A DNA stretch of 56,760 nt from Alphaproteobacteria bacterium (lineage in GTDB: Bacteria; Pseudomonadota; Alphaproteobacteria; TMED109): contig JAJEGJ010000111.1 of assembly GCA_022819905.1 (NCBI GenBank), positions 1-56,760 on the forward strand, written 5' to 3'. This document shows, in pieces, positions 1 through 8,652 of the stretch (position 1 is its first letter; each line of letters begins with the position of its first letter). The translations under genes and the position numbers were made by a program. Below the pieces are notes generated by a model that saw only the letters and a list, made by a program, of their open reading frames with translations, made no database searches and had not been told where the DNA came from.

Positions 1-274
1 CGGAGAGCGCTGGCGGAAGCTCCGGGCGCCGGCCGGGCTCGACGACGTGCGCATCCATGACTGCCGCCACACGTTCGCCTCCCACGCCGTGATGAGCGGG
101 CTCGACCTCTACACCGTCGGCCGTCTGCTCGGTCATGCCGACCTCGCCTCGACCGAGCGCTACGCCCACCTCGCGGACGACCACGTTCGCAACGCGGCCG
201 GGCGTATCTCCGGGATCGTCGGCGACGCGATGACGGGCGGCGGGAACCGGGAGGAGGCGCGGCATGGCGCGTAA
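1..274 (+). CDS. Tyrosine recombinase, C-terminal end only (runs off the left edge)
   Basis: The reading frame is open from base 2 and ends at 274, so the start lies outside the window. The visible 90 residues hold the end of a phage-integrase catalytic domain. The box-II motif HDCRHTFASH supplies the HxxR pair, LLGHADLAST supplies the second histidine, and the catalytic tyrosine follows in RYAHL. The family cuts and rejoins DNA at short att sites through a 3'-phosphotyrosine link. The stop overlaps the start of the next recombinase by 11 bp, so the two are probably co-translated and may act as a pair. The N-terminal arm-binding and core-binding domains cannot be judged. Confidence 0.9.
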   Translation, partial: GERWRKLRAPAGLDDVRIHDCRHTFASHAVMSGLDLYTVGRLLGHADLASTERYAHLADDHVRNAAGRISGIVGDAMTGGGNREEARHGA

Positions 275-1487
275 GCCCGTGAAGAAGCCCCTCACCCGGA
301 ACGCCATCGCCGCCGCGCGGCCCAGGACGTTCGAGTACACGCTCTGGGACGGCGCGCTCGCCCACTTCGGGGTCAGGGTGCACCCCTCCGGCGTGCGCGC
401 GTTCATCGTCCAGACCCGCGTGCAGGGCCGGATGCGGAAGCTCACCCTCGGGCGCTACCCGGAGACGAGCCTCGCGGACGCGCGGAAGGAGGCGGCCACC
501 CTGCTTGCCCGCGTCTGGACCGGCGAGACGGTTCCGGAACGCAAGGTCAGGGCGCCGCTGTTCCGCGATTTCGCCGCCACCTACCGCGAGCGGCGCCGGA
601 GCCGGTGGAAGCCGTCCTCGCTCGAGATCTACGACATCTACCTGCGCAACCGGCTGCTACCTGCCTTCGGGCACATGCGCCTCGACGCCATCGACCACGG
701 GCGGGTCTCCGCGTGGTTCGACGCCGCGAGCGCTGAGAAGCCAGGCGCGGCCAACCGCGCCTTCGAGATCCTCCGCGCCATGCTTGCCACCGCGCGGCAA
801 TGGGGCGAGCTTGGCGGGCACGTCCCCGACGCCTGCGCCAACATCGTCATGAACCCCCGGAGGCCCGTCGCGCGCTTCCTCGACCGCGACCAACTGCAAC
901 GGCTGGGCGCGGTGCTCGACCGGCACGCTCCCGATCACCCGTGGCCGGTCGCCGCGATCCGCCTGCTGACACTGACCGGCGCGCGGCTCTCCGAAGTCCT
1001 CCATCTGCGATGGGAGGAGATCGGGGAACTGTCCCCGGACGGCGCAAGCGCGCGCCTCGAGGATTCCAAGACCGGCCCGCGCACCCTCTGGCTCGGGCCC
1101 GAAGCCGTCGCGGTGCTCGCGGCGCTGCCCCGGGAGGAAGGCGCAGCGCGGGTGTTCCCCGAAGAACTCACCACGTCGCGCCTCTACACGTTCTGGGTCG
1201 GGGTCCGGGAGGCGGCCGGACTGCACGGCGTGCGCCTCCACGACGCCCGCCATACGTACGCCTCGCAGGGCGTCATGAACGGGGTCGGGCTTACCGCCGT
1301 GGGCAAGCTGCTTGGACACCGCAAGCGCACCACGACCGCGATCTATGCGCACCTGGACGATGCGGCGCTGCGCGATGCCGCTGCGCAGGCCGCGACGGTC
1401 ATCGCCCGCGCGATGGGATACCGGGCCGGGCCGCCGACGCTGCCCCGCGAGACGAATGACTGGACGGCACCGGCCGCGCGACCCTGA
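264..1487 (+). CDS. Tyrosine recombinase/integrase with DUF4102-type N-terminus
   Basis: This is a complete 407-residue site-specific recombinase, a usual length for P4-like integrases. Residues 1-90 resemble the DUF4102 arm-binding domain (WDGALAHFGVRVHPSG, LTLGRYPETSLADAR). A SAM-like core-binding domain follows at about 95-190. The catalytic domain has the arginine in LTGARLSEVLHLRW, HDARHTYASQ as box II, LLGHRKRTTT and the nucleophile in IYAHLDD. The ATG lies inside the end of the upstream recombinase (11 bp overlap), giving a tandem pair on the same strand. It probably serves excision or integration of the element carrying the conjugation genes, but the att site is not visible. Assignment to that element rather than to a neighbouring island is inference. 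Confidence 0.92.
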   Translation: MARKPVKKPLTRNAIAAARPRTFEYTLWDGALAHFGVRVHPSGVRAFIVQTRVQGRMRKLTLGRYPETSLADARKEAATLLARVWTGETVPERKVRAPLFRDFAATYRERRRSRWKPSSLEIYDIYLRNRLLPAFGHMRLDAIDHGRVSAWFDAASAEKPGAANRAFEILRAMLATARQWGELGGHVPDACANIVMNPRRPVARFLDRDQLQRLGAVLDRHAPDHPWPVAAIRLLTLTGARLSEVLHLRWEEIGELSPDGASARLEDSKTGPRTLWLGPEAVAVLAALPREEGAARVFPEELTTSRLYTFWVGVREAAGLHGVRLHDARHTYASQGVMNGVGLTAVGKLLGHRKRTTTAIYAHLDDAALRDAAAQAATVIARAMGYRAGPPTLPRETNDWTAPAARP

Positions 1488-2005
1488 GGTCGTTCGAAGG
1501 AACCGCGGAAAGGTCATGCATCGGGCGGAGCCGGGCCAGCCACAACCCCCGCGCTCGCCCGAAGGCATGAGAGTAGTACGGAATGCTTCCGGCGCCGGTG
1601 GGATCATTGCAGCGGGAAGGGACTGGGCCGGGCGCCATCGGCGCGAACTTTGAGGTAATACTCTGGGAACCGCTTCTACCGGGCGACGGGACCATCGTTT
1701 GTATGCATCGGCGGCGGCCCCTGCACAAACCCGCAGCGGTCCCCGGGTTACACGCCGCAAACCGGCTTACGCACCGTCTGTGCGCGCGCATTGCGGTTCT
1801 AGCCGGCTCCGTACCCACCCTTCGAGGCGCAGCCGGGCAGGCACCGGAGCGACCAGTGTAGACCATGCTTGCTTGCCCGTAGAACCAGAGAAATAAGGCG
1901 TGAAGCGGCCTTCTTCCCGTCGAGAATTGAACTTGACCTGCGCATCCCGGCAGATCGCCTAGGAGCGTTACACATGGCTGTCTCGAACCGACAACAGCCC
2001 AAGAG
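1488..2005 (+). other. Gene-free stretch between integrase and cargo genes
   Basis: About 520 bp follow the integrase stop. The open frames here lack recognisable protein character on either strand. Composition falls from very high GC to a more mixed composition near 1900, close to the first cargo gene. An att site or promoter could lie here, but I see no clear repeat, terminator hairpin or -35/-10 pair to point to. Confidence 0.4.
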
Positions 2006-3736
2006 TTGAGGATCACATCCATATCCAAGCAGAATGCCGGAGTAAGGTGTTGGCAAGATCTGCCACATGTTTCGCAAACGGAGAAGAAGGTGAAGGACTA
2101 CGCAGAGCAAAGCGGTGCCAACGCGGGGCCAGAAAGCGGCGATGATAAGCGCCGAAAGGACAAGGATGTCGTGGACAACTCTCACCTGTCGGCGGCCGGA
2201 ATAGCGGGGGTCGCCGCAGGAGCGGCCGGCTCAGGTGCGAACTACGCTGACAATGTCTTGTTGGGCGGCACAAGGGGGCACGGGTTCGCAGCAGAGAGCG
2301 CGAACAATCTCTTCGACAGGTTCGCCGGAAAAGACGCCGAGCTCACTGGTCGGGGCAACGAAAGGAACGGGCCAGATCGCATCTTCAATGGTGTGCAAAT
2401 TCAGAGCAAGTATTGCAGCAGCGGGGCGAAATGCGTCGCCGAGTGCTTCGAAAACGGGGAATTTCGGTATTTCAACGCGGATAACTCGCCGATGCAGATC
2501 GAAGTCCCAAGCGATATGTACGAGGGCGCGGTAACAGCTTTGGAGGCCCGCATCGAGAAGGGCCAAGTGAAAGGTGTTTCAGATCCGGCCCAGGCAAGGG
2601 AGATCGTCCGCAAGGGCAATGTCACCTATGCACAAGCCAAGAACATCGCACGCTTCGGAACTGTTGAGAGTCTGTCGTACGATGCAGGCAATGGCGTCAA
2701 ACTGGCCGGCCAAGCGATGGGGATTTCGGCAGCGTTGTCGTTCGCAGTGTCGATCTGGAACGGGGAAGAACCCAGCGTCGCGCTGGAACAGGCCTGCAAG
2801 ACCGGAATGAAGGTTGGGGGAATCGCCTGGATCGGAAGCATCGCCGCCGCGCAACTGGGTCGAACCGGGATCGAACAGGCCCTCCGAGGTTCGACGGATT
2901 GGTTGGTTGGCCAAGCGGGGCCCAAGGCTGCGGCGTGGATTGCCAATAGCTTGCGCTCCGGCAGGTCAATCTACGGGGCAGCGGCCATGAACCATGTCAG
3001 CAAGTTGCTGCGGGGCAATGTCGTGACGGCAATTGCAACGACCGTCGTCCTATCGTCGGCTGACTTCGTTCGAATGTTTAACGGGAGAATGTCTGGTGCG
3101 CAGCTCATTAAGAACGTCACAGTTACGGCGGCGGGCGTGACAGGCGGCACAGCTGGTTGGTTCGGGGGCGCGGCTGTGGGAGGGGCAGTCGGAACAGCAA
3201 TTGCCCCGGGGCTGGGAACAACTGTGGGCGCAATCGTTGGGGGGATCCTTGGTTCGCTAGGAATTGGCACCGCAGCATCCAAGGGCGCGGCGGTCGTTCT
3301 CGACGAGTTCATCGAAGACGACGCCAAGGAAATGCTGGCGATTATGGAGATGGTCTTTGGCGACTTGTGCGAGGTGTATCTATTGACCAAGGATGAAGCG
3401 ATGGCAGTCCTTGAAGATTTTCAAGCCTTGGATTTGCCCAATGCGCTGAGGGACATGTATGCGGCTGATGATCGGCATGAATACGCACGTCGCGTGCTTG
3501 AGCCGCTCATCGAGAAGCGCGTACGGGCAAGGATGCATGTCGCGCTGCCCTCAATAGAGGAAATGTCGAAGGGTACGTTTTCGGTTTTGGAGGAGTTGGC
3601 GGATGAAGCAACGCAGGCTCATGACGAGGGGGGTATTGGAAACGTTACAGGTGTCGTTCATTGGACCCTTGGCTTGATTGGACCCCATTACCGTTCCGCA
3701 GCTTCTGTAACCGACATGGCTAGGACACACGAATGA
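2006..3736 (+). CDS. Glycine-zipper membrane-associated protein of unknown function
   Basis: The frame has no ATG near its 5' end. The longest form starts at TTG 2006 (576 aa). GTG 2090 (548 aa) is a better candidate because a purine-rich AGAAGAAG stretch lies directly upstream. A short Gly/Ala segment at about 62-80 precedes a soluble domain (about 85-225) with conserved-looking blocks such as NNLFDRFAGKDAELTG, NGPDRIFNGVQIQSKYC and ECFENGEFRYFNADN. Hydrophobic segments follow at about 235-255, 270-290 and 335-355, then a long glycine-zipper region at about 370-425, typical of helices that pack or form pores. The C-terminus (about 430-576) is acidic and helical. I have a recollection of similar unannotated proteobacterial proteins but no function. 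It overlaps the GIY-YIG gene by 4 bp (ATGA), so the two are very probably translationally coupled. Lower GC than the conjugation genes suggests separate acquisition. Confidence 0.8.
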   Translation: MRITSISKQNAGVRCWQDLPHVSQTEKKVKDYAEQSGANAGPESGDDKRRKDKDVVDNSHLSAAGIAGVAAGAAGSGANYADNVLLGGTRGHGFAAESANNLFDRFAGKDAELTGRGNERNGPDRIFNGVQIQSKYCSSGAKCVAECFENGEFRYFNADNSPMQIEVPSDMYEGAVTALEARIEKGQVKGVSDPAQAREIVRKGNVTYAQAKNIARFGTVESLSYDAGNGVKLAGQAMGISAALSFAVSIWNGEEPSVALEQACKTGMKVGGIAWIGSIAAAQLGRTGIEQALRGSTDWLVGQAGPKAAAWIANSLRSGRSIYGAAAMNHVSKLLRGNVVTAIATTVVLSSADFVRMFNGRMSGAQLIKNVTVTAAGVTGGTAGWFGGAAVGGAVGTAIAPGLGTTVGAIVGGILGSLGIGTAASKGAAVVLDEFIEDDAKEMLAIMEMVFGDLCEVYLLTKDEAMAVLEDFQALDLPNALRDMYAADDRHEYARRVLEPLIEKRVRARMHVALPSIEEMSKGTFSVLEELADEATQAHDEGGIGNVTGVVHWTLGLIGPHYRSAASVTDMARTHE

Positions 3737-4260
3737 ACTTGGAGGAAGCGCTCAGCGCCTCGCATGACCTGACACATGATCGCGTCGCCGAGTTTTGTCA
3801 GTACGTCAACCTGGATGTGGGGGCGGACACAATCTGCTCCTTGCGACTTTCACGAATCGTCACGGTGGGCAGGAACAATGACCGGGATCCACTTGACTTC
3901 CTGAGCGACCGCATAGGCGTCTACGCTTTTCGGCTCCGTAGGCGCGTCATATACGTTGGTGAATGCGGTACCAAGACGAGGAGTGGCAGTCAGGATCTGC
4001 AAGACCGCATATCTCAACATCTCTGTCCGAACGACGCTGGCGCGACGTTGCGCGACAATTGGTACAAATGCCACGGCTGTGACTTCCGAACGTTCCAGAA
4101 AGAAATGCGTCAATGTTGCTTGTGGACCGTTTCGTTTCCCCGCAGTCAGGACCCGGACACCCAGAAGATCGCGCGCCTGGAGCATTTGCTCATTGGAGTG
4201 CTTGGCCCCGAGTACTGTGACGTGCCTGGAAGTCTCAATCAGAACCATATCCATAGGTAA
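3733..4260 (+). CDS. GIY-YIG-like nuclease domain protein
   Basis: This 175-residue protein starts at the ATG overlapping the previous stop (ATGA). The GIY-YIG core is recognisable: GVY at 62-64, VIYVGE at 73-77 (the YIG half), an arginine in LQDRISQHL at about 92, and the glutamate in ARLEHLLIGVLGPEYC at 150. The family's terminal asparagine (usually P-x-Y-N) is replaced here, since the sequence reads PEYCD. GIY-YIG domains cut DNA with one metal ion and occur in UvrC, homing nucleases and restriction enzymes. Several cysteines (CHGC and CC at about 113-129) may bind metal. The pairing with a membrane protein at an integrase-bearing edge suggests mobile or defence cargo, but that is inference. 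Activity is uncertain because of the altered last motif. Confidence 0.7.
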   Translation: MNLEEALSASHDLTHDRVAEFCQYVNLDVGADTICSLRLSRIVTVGRNNDRDPLDFLSDRIGVYAFRLRRRVIYVGECGTKTRSGSQDLQDRISQHLCPNDAGATLRDNWYKCHGCDFRTFQKEMRQCCLWTVSFPRSQDPDTQKIARLEHLLIGVLGPEYCDVPGSLNQNHIHR

Positions 4261-5054
4261 CGGATACGAGGCGGTGCGCGAAGCGCTGAAGGGGAACGAG
4301 GATCAGCGCCCGCCTCCGTAACGAATGGGCCTGCGGTAACATGTGCGACGGCTCATTCTGAGGTGCGGTAACACCGGCGCCGTAGCGGTCGCGTCGGGCC
4401 GCTGGTGCGCGGAGTGTGAAATCCGACCTCTCTGGCTTGCGCGCCGTCCTTCGTTTTGTTACCTCTGCCGCCGGAAGGCGATGCGGAACGCGCTCAGGTG
4501 TCGCGGCCCGGTCGTCTCGCTCAGGCGCCGCGAGGGCTCCAAACCTTTGCGACGACGGCGGTTTCGGTCGACGACGGTGTGCGTGCACGCGTGTCCATCT
4601 GACTCCTTGCGGAGTTGATTTTGGCCACACCCGACGCAGCGAACTGCGAGCGCGCGCATGCGCGCTCTGGCGTGCCCTGACGGGCACTTCAGGCGCCTCT
4701 GGACGCCTCGGCTATGAGGGGCACGTGTATGCTCGCGAGCATACACGCAGAGCCCTGTATTCGCTTGCCCTGCCGCCTTTGTATGCTCCGGAGCATACGC
4801 CGTATGCTCGCGAGCATACGCGCCGAACGGTTTCCGAAGCGGGCAAATCCCGCCCGATCCGCGCCCTGTCCGGGCATTGACACACGCTCTATCGCTGACG
4901 CGCATCGCTCCACCGGCCGCAAACCGGGCCTATTCCGGTGTCGTTTCCGCCCCGCTTCCAGTCGAGTCAGGTGCCGCCTTTGCCAGCAGTCGGGAGCGTT
5001 CTCGGCCGCCGGTGCGGCCGTATCTCGCCGGTCGGGCACCGATCCCGGTGCGTT
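4261..5054. other. Convergent gene-free region, candidate oriT/relaxosome site
   Basis: Nearly 800 bp lie between the stop of the plus-strand GIY-YIG gene and the stop of the minus-strand relaxosome-like gene. Both flanking genes point inward, so the region is not a promoter for either. Apart from three related palindromes (listed separately) I see no coding character. The open frames across it are low-complexity Arg/Ala/Pro translations of GC-rich DNA. The position next to a MobC-like gene and the relaxase makes it the natural place for oriT. No nic site can be assigned by eye. Confidence 0.4.
4725..4820. repeat. Cluster of three perfect palindromes sharing TATGCTC-SS-GAGCATA
   Basis: The palindromes are at 4725-4746 (22 bp, GTGTATGCTC then GCGAGCATACAC), 4781-4798 (18 bp, CCGG centre) and 4801-4820 (20 bp, CGCG centre). 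All share the arms TATGCTC and GAGCATA and differ only in the central two to four bases and the flanks. Centre-to-centre spacings are 54 and 21 bp, close to five and two helical turns, as expected for a protein that binds same-face dimer sites. None is followed by a T-run, which argues against intrinsic terminators. They may be operators, relaxosome-binding sites or a partition-like site. Confidence 0.85.
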
Positions 5055-5444
5055 TTACTCCCCGGAGGCCTGGTCCGGACGGGCCGCAGCGCGCTTGTTC
5101 AGCTCGCGCTGCAGCTCGCGCGCCGACCGGACCAGCTCCTCCAGTTCGTCGCCACGGCCGTTCTTCAGCATGTCATCGCGCAGGGCGGTCGCAATGATGT
5201 GCGTGTACCGGAAGATCTGTTCGATCTGCCGGGCGAGCCGGCCACCCGAATCGGTGAGCCCGGGCTCCTCGCCGAGCGCCGTCAGGACCGTGGCGCGGAT
5301 CAGTTCCGTGACGGTCATGCCCCGCATGACGGCGTAGGTCTCGATCCGGTCCCAGTCCCGGTCATGGAACCGGATTGTTCGCGGCGTCAGCTTTCCCCAC
5401 TTCCCGTCCTCGCCGACCGGTCGCCGGACCATATTCCGGTTCAT
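5055..5444 (-). CDS. Small relaxosome accessory protein (MobC/ribbon-helix-helix-like)
   Basis: This is a 129-residue basic protein at the promoter-distal end of the conjugation operon, 81 bp beyond the relaxase stop. The segment TPRTIRFHDRDWDRIETYA, then GMTVTELIRATVLTAL (about 20-55), has the strand-then-two-helices pattern of ribbon-helix-helix DNA-binding proteins. The C-terminal half is helical and charged, like MobC proteins, with ARQIEQIFRYTHIIATALRDD followed by a coiled-coil-like ELEELVRSARELQREL. Such proteins bind near oriT and help the relaxase open the nic region. The gap downstream of it contains the palindromes, a plausible target. The family call rests on fold pattern and context only. 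Confidence 0.65.
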   Translation of the reverse strand: MNRNMVRRPVGEDGKWGKLTPRTIRFHDRDWDRIETYAVMRGMTVTELIRATVLTALGEEPGLTDSGGRLARQIEQIFRYTHIIATALRDDMLKNGRGDELEELVRSARELQRELNKRAAARPDQASGE

Positions 5445-5525
5445 CTTTCGCCTCCCGTGACTGCCGTTCCGCGCGCGATGCGGGCACGTCCGGGCCCGGC
5501 CTGGTGCCGCCCGCTCGCCATTTCC

Positions 5526-8500
5526 CTAAAGCTCCAGGTCCAGCCCGGCGCCACGGCCGCGGTCCCGGGCGGCCGCATTCGGCTCCGCCGCGCGCGCATC
5601 CGCACTGGCATCTCTGCCGGCAGCTCCGTTCCCCGCGGCTTTCCCTGACGCCTTCCCGCGCACCCCGCCGGTTTCCGGTGCCTGCTCCGGTCCGGCCACC
5701 GGCATCTCGCCGATGCCTTCGAGTGCGGCGATGCGCTCGCCCGTGACCGCCTGGAGCTGCGCGCGGAGCTCGGCCGCGTCGTCAGTCACCAGCTCGGCGC
5801 GCTCGCGGGCGCGGCTGATCTCCACGTAGAAGCTCTTCTGCGTCGTCAGGTGGGGGTGCCTGGCCTCCATCGCAGCGATGACGTTGTCGACCGTGCGGCC
5901 CTGGAAAGCGTGCACCGTAGAGGCCCAGGCGTGATCGAGATGCCGAAGCTGCGGGTCGCCCCTGCCCAGTTCCAGCCGCCGCCCGTCCTCCAGGCGGAAC
6001 GCGACACGGCCCTGCCCGACGCCCAGCACCTCGGCGATGCGGCTGTTGACCACGCCCAGGCCGTCGTCGTTCCGCGTCCAGCGGATTCGGTCACCGGCGC
6101 GGAGCTCGATCCCGCCGGACCGGTACACCTCGGTGCCACCCTTGAGGCCGCCGACCTGCGACGGCTTCCAGGCGACGGTCCCGCCCCTGCTGTCGCTGAG
6201 CAGCACCGTGTGGCGCTTGCCGTCGATCCCGACGACGCGCCGCTCGTCCCCCTTCTCGACGCCGATCCGCTTATAGGACCGGTAGAACGCCACCACATCG
6301 CCCGCCGCGTAGTTGCCCGCGAGGGCCTTCTCGGCATGGGTGTAGCCTTTCGAGATCAGCCGTTCGACCTGCACGGCGGGCCCGTGGAGCCGTCCCTCGC
6401 GGGCGAGCTCCCCGCGGATATGGCCGTTGATCTTCAGGCGGAGGTCATGGCTCGGGGCCATGACGCCGGTCTTTTCCCGCACCTCCGGCGCCAGCGCCAG
6501 CCAGCGCGCGGCCACCGCCGCCGCGATCCCGCCCCGCGGCACCGCGGCCACGTTGGCGCCGAGCTTCCCGAAGGCCCGGCCGATGTCGCCCCTGATGCTC
6601 GCCTCGACCGCCTCCTTCAGGGCCGGGTCGCGCTGGCGCATGACCTCGTCCATGACGGCCGTCTGCATGCCGGCAGCCTGCAACTGGGCGAACGGCTTCC
6701 CGGCGTCGACCGCGTCAAGCTGCTTGGCGTCGCCAACCAAGACGACGCGGGGGACGCGGAGCTCGTCCGCGATGCGCAGCAGGTCCCTGGCCTGCACGGT
6801 CGAGGCGAGCGAGCCCTCGTCGACCACCAGGATCGTCTTCGCGAAAGCTGCGCGCATCTCGCGCGCGCCGTGCTTCGTGAGGCGCCCCGCGGCCACTCCG
6901 GCGTTGCGGGCGAGGAACCCCTGCAGGGTCTGCGACTCGATGCTGGCCTCGGCGGCGAGCGTCTTGACCGCCGACGCGGACGGTGCGAGACCCACCATGC
7001 GCCAGCCCTTCTTCTCCGCCAGCGCGCGCGCCCGGTCGAGCATGGTGGTCTTCCCCGTCCCCGCGTAGCCCTGCACGCCCACCACCCGGTCCTTCGCCGA
7101 CAGGATCAGCTTCACCGCGTCCCTCTGTCCAACCGTGAGCGACGAATTGTGGAGGTGATCGCGGACCGCCCAGCGGCGCATCGGGGCCTGCCCGCGTCCC
7201 GCGCCAGCGCGCATCAGGGCGATGGTCTCGCGCTCCTCGCCGACCGTGCGGTCGGTCGCGAGTGAATCCGTGGCCCCCGGCAGTGTCACCGCGTGCAGCG
7301 CTCCCGCCTTCTCCAGCCGCGCTACCTCGCGTTCGACGTCCCTGACGGCGTGCCTGCCCGGGGCATGGGTCAGGGCTGCGGCGAGCAGATCCGCCCGCGC
7401 GAACACGGCCGCGCGCTCCGACAGGTGCGCCATCGCCCACGCCACAGAGGAGCTCACCGTGCCGCGATCCCGCAGCGCCTCTTCTGGCCCCGCCGGTGCG
7501 GCTTTCCCGGTCGGCAGGCGCCCCGGTCGTTCAACTGCGTTCGGTAGGTCCGGCTGCGTGTCCCGCTCATTGCCCGAAGCCGGTGCCGCTCGCCCCTCAT
7601 GCCGCCTGTCCGTTTTCGCCGCCGGCGCCGGGTCGGCAACCGGATTCAGCGCCGGCTCCGGCGAGAGAGCGCCGCCCGGCACGAAGTCCTGTACCCGGCT
7701 CCCCGATCCCCTCTCCTGCTCGATGCGGCGGGCAAGCGCACCGGCGACGAACCCGCCGACGTCGAGGCCCAGGTCGGCTGCCTGCCGATGCCACACGTGA
7801 CGGAGTTCGTCGCGGTCGATTTCCCGCTTCGTGGCCCGTGTCATCAACGCCGCGCGCTCGGCGTGGCGGGGGTTGTCGGCCGATTCGTCGAGCCCGCGCG
7901 CCTCCATCGCCGCGTCGATCTCGCCCCGCCGCGTCGAGAACGCCATGATCGCCTCGCGGGAGACCCCCGCGATCTCGAAGCGACCGTCCGCATGCGTCTT
8001 CTCGATCTCGTACCCGAGCCGCGTGAGTCCGACGGCGAGTTCATTCCGGTAAATCGCGCCAATCAGCATCTTCGAGTCGTAGAGCTTCTCGTTGGCCATC
8101 GTCCGCCACTTGCCGTCCGCGCCCTGGACCATGTTGGCGAGCACGGAATGCGTGTGAAGCTGCGGATCGAGGTTGCGCGAGGTGTCGTGGCGGAAGGTCG
8201 CGACGACGGTTTTCTGGTCGCCCACGCGAACCATGCGGCTGGTCCCGGGGTCCCACATCCGGGTCTGGACCGCGTTCTTCTCGACCCAGGCGAGCGTCGC
8301 CCGCACCGCCCGGTCGTGCGCGCCGACGACGCGTTCGTCGCCGCCCACGAGGGCCGCGATCGAGACCGACTTGGGCGCGGAGAACGTGAGATCGCGGCCG
8401 GGCCGGTGCGTGATCTCGCCGTCCCTGCCGCGTTTGCCCAGCTCGGTCCCGGAGCCGTCGGGCACCTTGCCCTCGAGGATTGCGCGGAAGGTTTCCGGGT

Positions 8501-8651
8501 CGACGGGCTCGGTGAGTCCCAGGGACTCGGCCCCCTTCCCGAACCAGGCGCTGGCGTCCCGGTGCTCCGGATCGTCCTTCGCGTAATACCCGTCCTTCTC
8601 GTAGTAGGACGCGCCCTGGGCCGCCGAGGTAATGGCACCGATCGACAGCAT
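5526..8651 (-). CDS. traI: MobF-family conjugative relaxase-helicase TraI/TrwC
   Basis: This 1041-residue protein nicks one strand at oriT, stays bound to the 5' end and unwinds the DNA for transfer. The TrwC relaxase domain occupies residues 1-290: paired tyrosines at 16-17 and 22-23 are the candidate nucleophiles, and the metal-binding histidines are H155, H166 and H168 in HD...LDPQLHTHS. A Pro/Ala-rich linker runs to about 400. A RecD-like helicase follows with Walker A GYAGTGKTT near 530, Walker B ILVVDEGSL near 610 and the late motif TVHAFQGRTVDNV near 935. F TraI is larger (1756 aa) and carries a second helicase-like module that is absent here, so this one is closer to TrwC in size. It starts immediately after traD, with 1 bp between. 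Confidence 0.95.
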   Translation of the reverse strand: MLSIGAITSAAQGASYYEKDGYYAKDDPEHRDASAWFGKGAESLGLTEPVDPETFRAILEGKVPDGSGTELGKRGRDGEITHRPGRDLTFSAPKSVSIAALVGGDERVVGAHDRAVRATLAWVEKNAVQTRMWDPGTSRMVRVGDQKTVVATFRHDTSRNLDPQLHTHSVLANMVQGADGKWRTMANEKLYDSKMLIGAIYRNELAVGLTRLGYEIEKTHADGRFEIAGVSREAIMAFSTRRGEIDAAMEARGLDESADNPRHAERAALMTRATKREIDRDELRHVWHRQAADLGLDVGGFVAGALARRIEQERGSGSRVQDFVPGGALSPEPALNPVADPAPAAKTDRRHEGRAAPASGNERDTQPDLPNAVERPGRLPTGKAAPAGPEEALRDRGTVSSSVAWAMAHLSERAAVFARADLLAAALTHAPGRHAVRDVEREVARLEKAGALHAVTLPGATDSLATDRTVGEERETIALMRAGAGRGQAPMRRWAVRDHLHNSSLTVGQRDAVKLILSAKDRVVGVQGYAGTGKTTMLDRARALAEKKGWRMVGLAPSASAVKTLAAEASIESQTLQGFLARNAGVAAGRLTKHGAREMRAAFAKTILVVDEGSLASTVQARDLLRIADELRVPRVVLVGDAKQLDAVDAGKPFAQLQAAGMQTAVMDEVMRQRDPALKEAVEASIRGDIGRAFGKLGANVAAVPRGGIAAAVAARWLALAPEVREKTGVMAPSHDLRLKINGHIRGELAREGRLHGPAVQVERLISKGYTHAEKALAGNYAAGDVVAFYRSYKRIGVEKGDERRVVGIDGKRHTVLLSDSRGGTVAWKPSQVGGLKGGTEVYRSGGIELRAGDRIRWTRNDDGLGVVNSRIAEVLGVGQGRVAFRLEDGRRLELGRGDPQLRHLDHAWASTVHAFQGRTVDNVIAAMEARHPHLTTQKSFYVEISRARERAELVTDDAAELRAQLQAVTGERIAALEGIGEMPVAGPEQAPETGGVRGKASGKAAGNGAAGRDASADARAAEPNAAARDRGRGAGLDLEL

Positions 8652-8652
8652 G

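Noticed and set aside
4725-4820. Intrinsic terminators
   Set aside because: The hairpins are strong but no T-run follows any of them in either direction.
4416-4905. Frames across the palindromes, which encode repeated YAREHT-type peptides
   Set aside because: The peptide repetition is just the palindrome translated. The rest is low-complexity sequence and no start or RBS is convincing.
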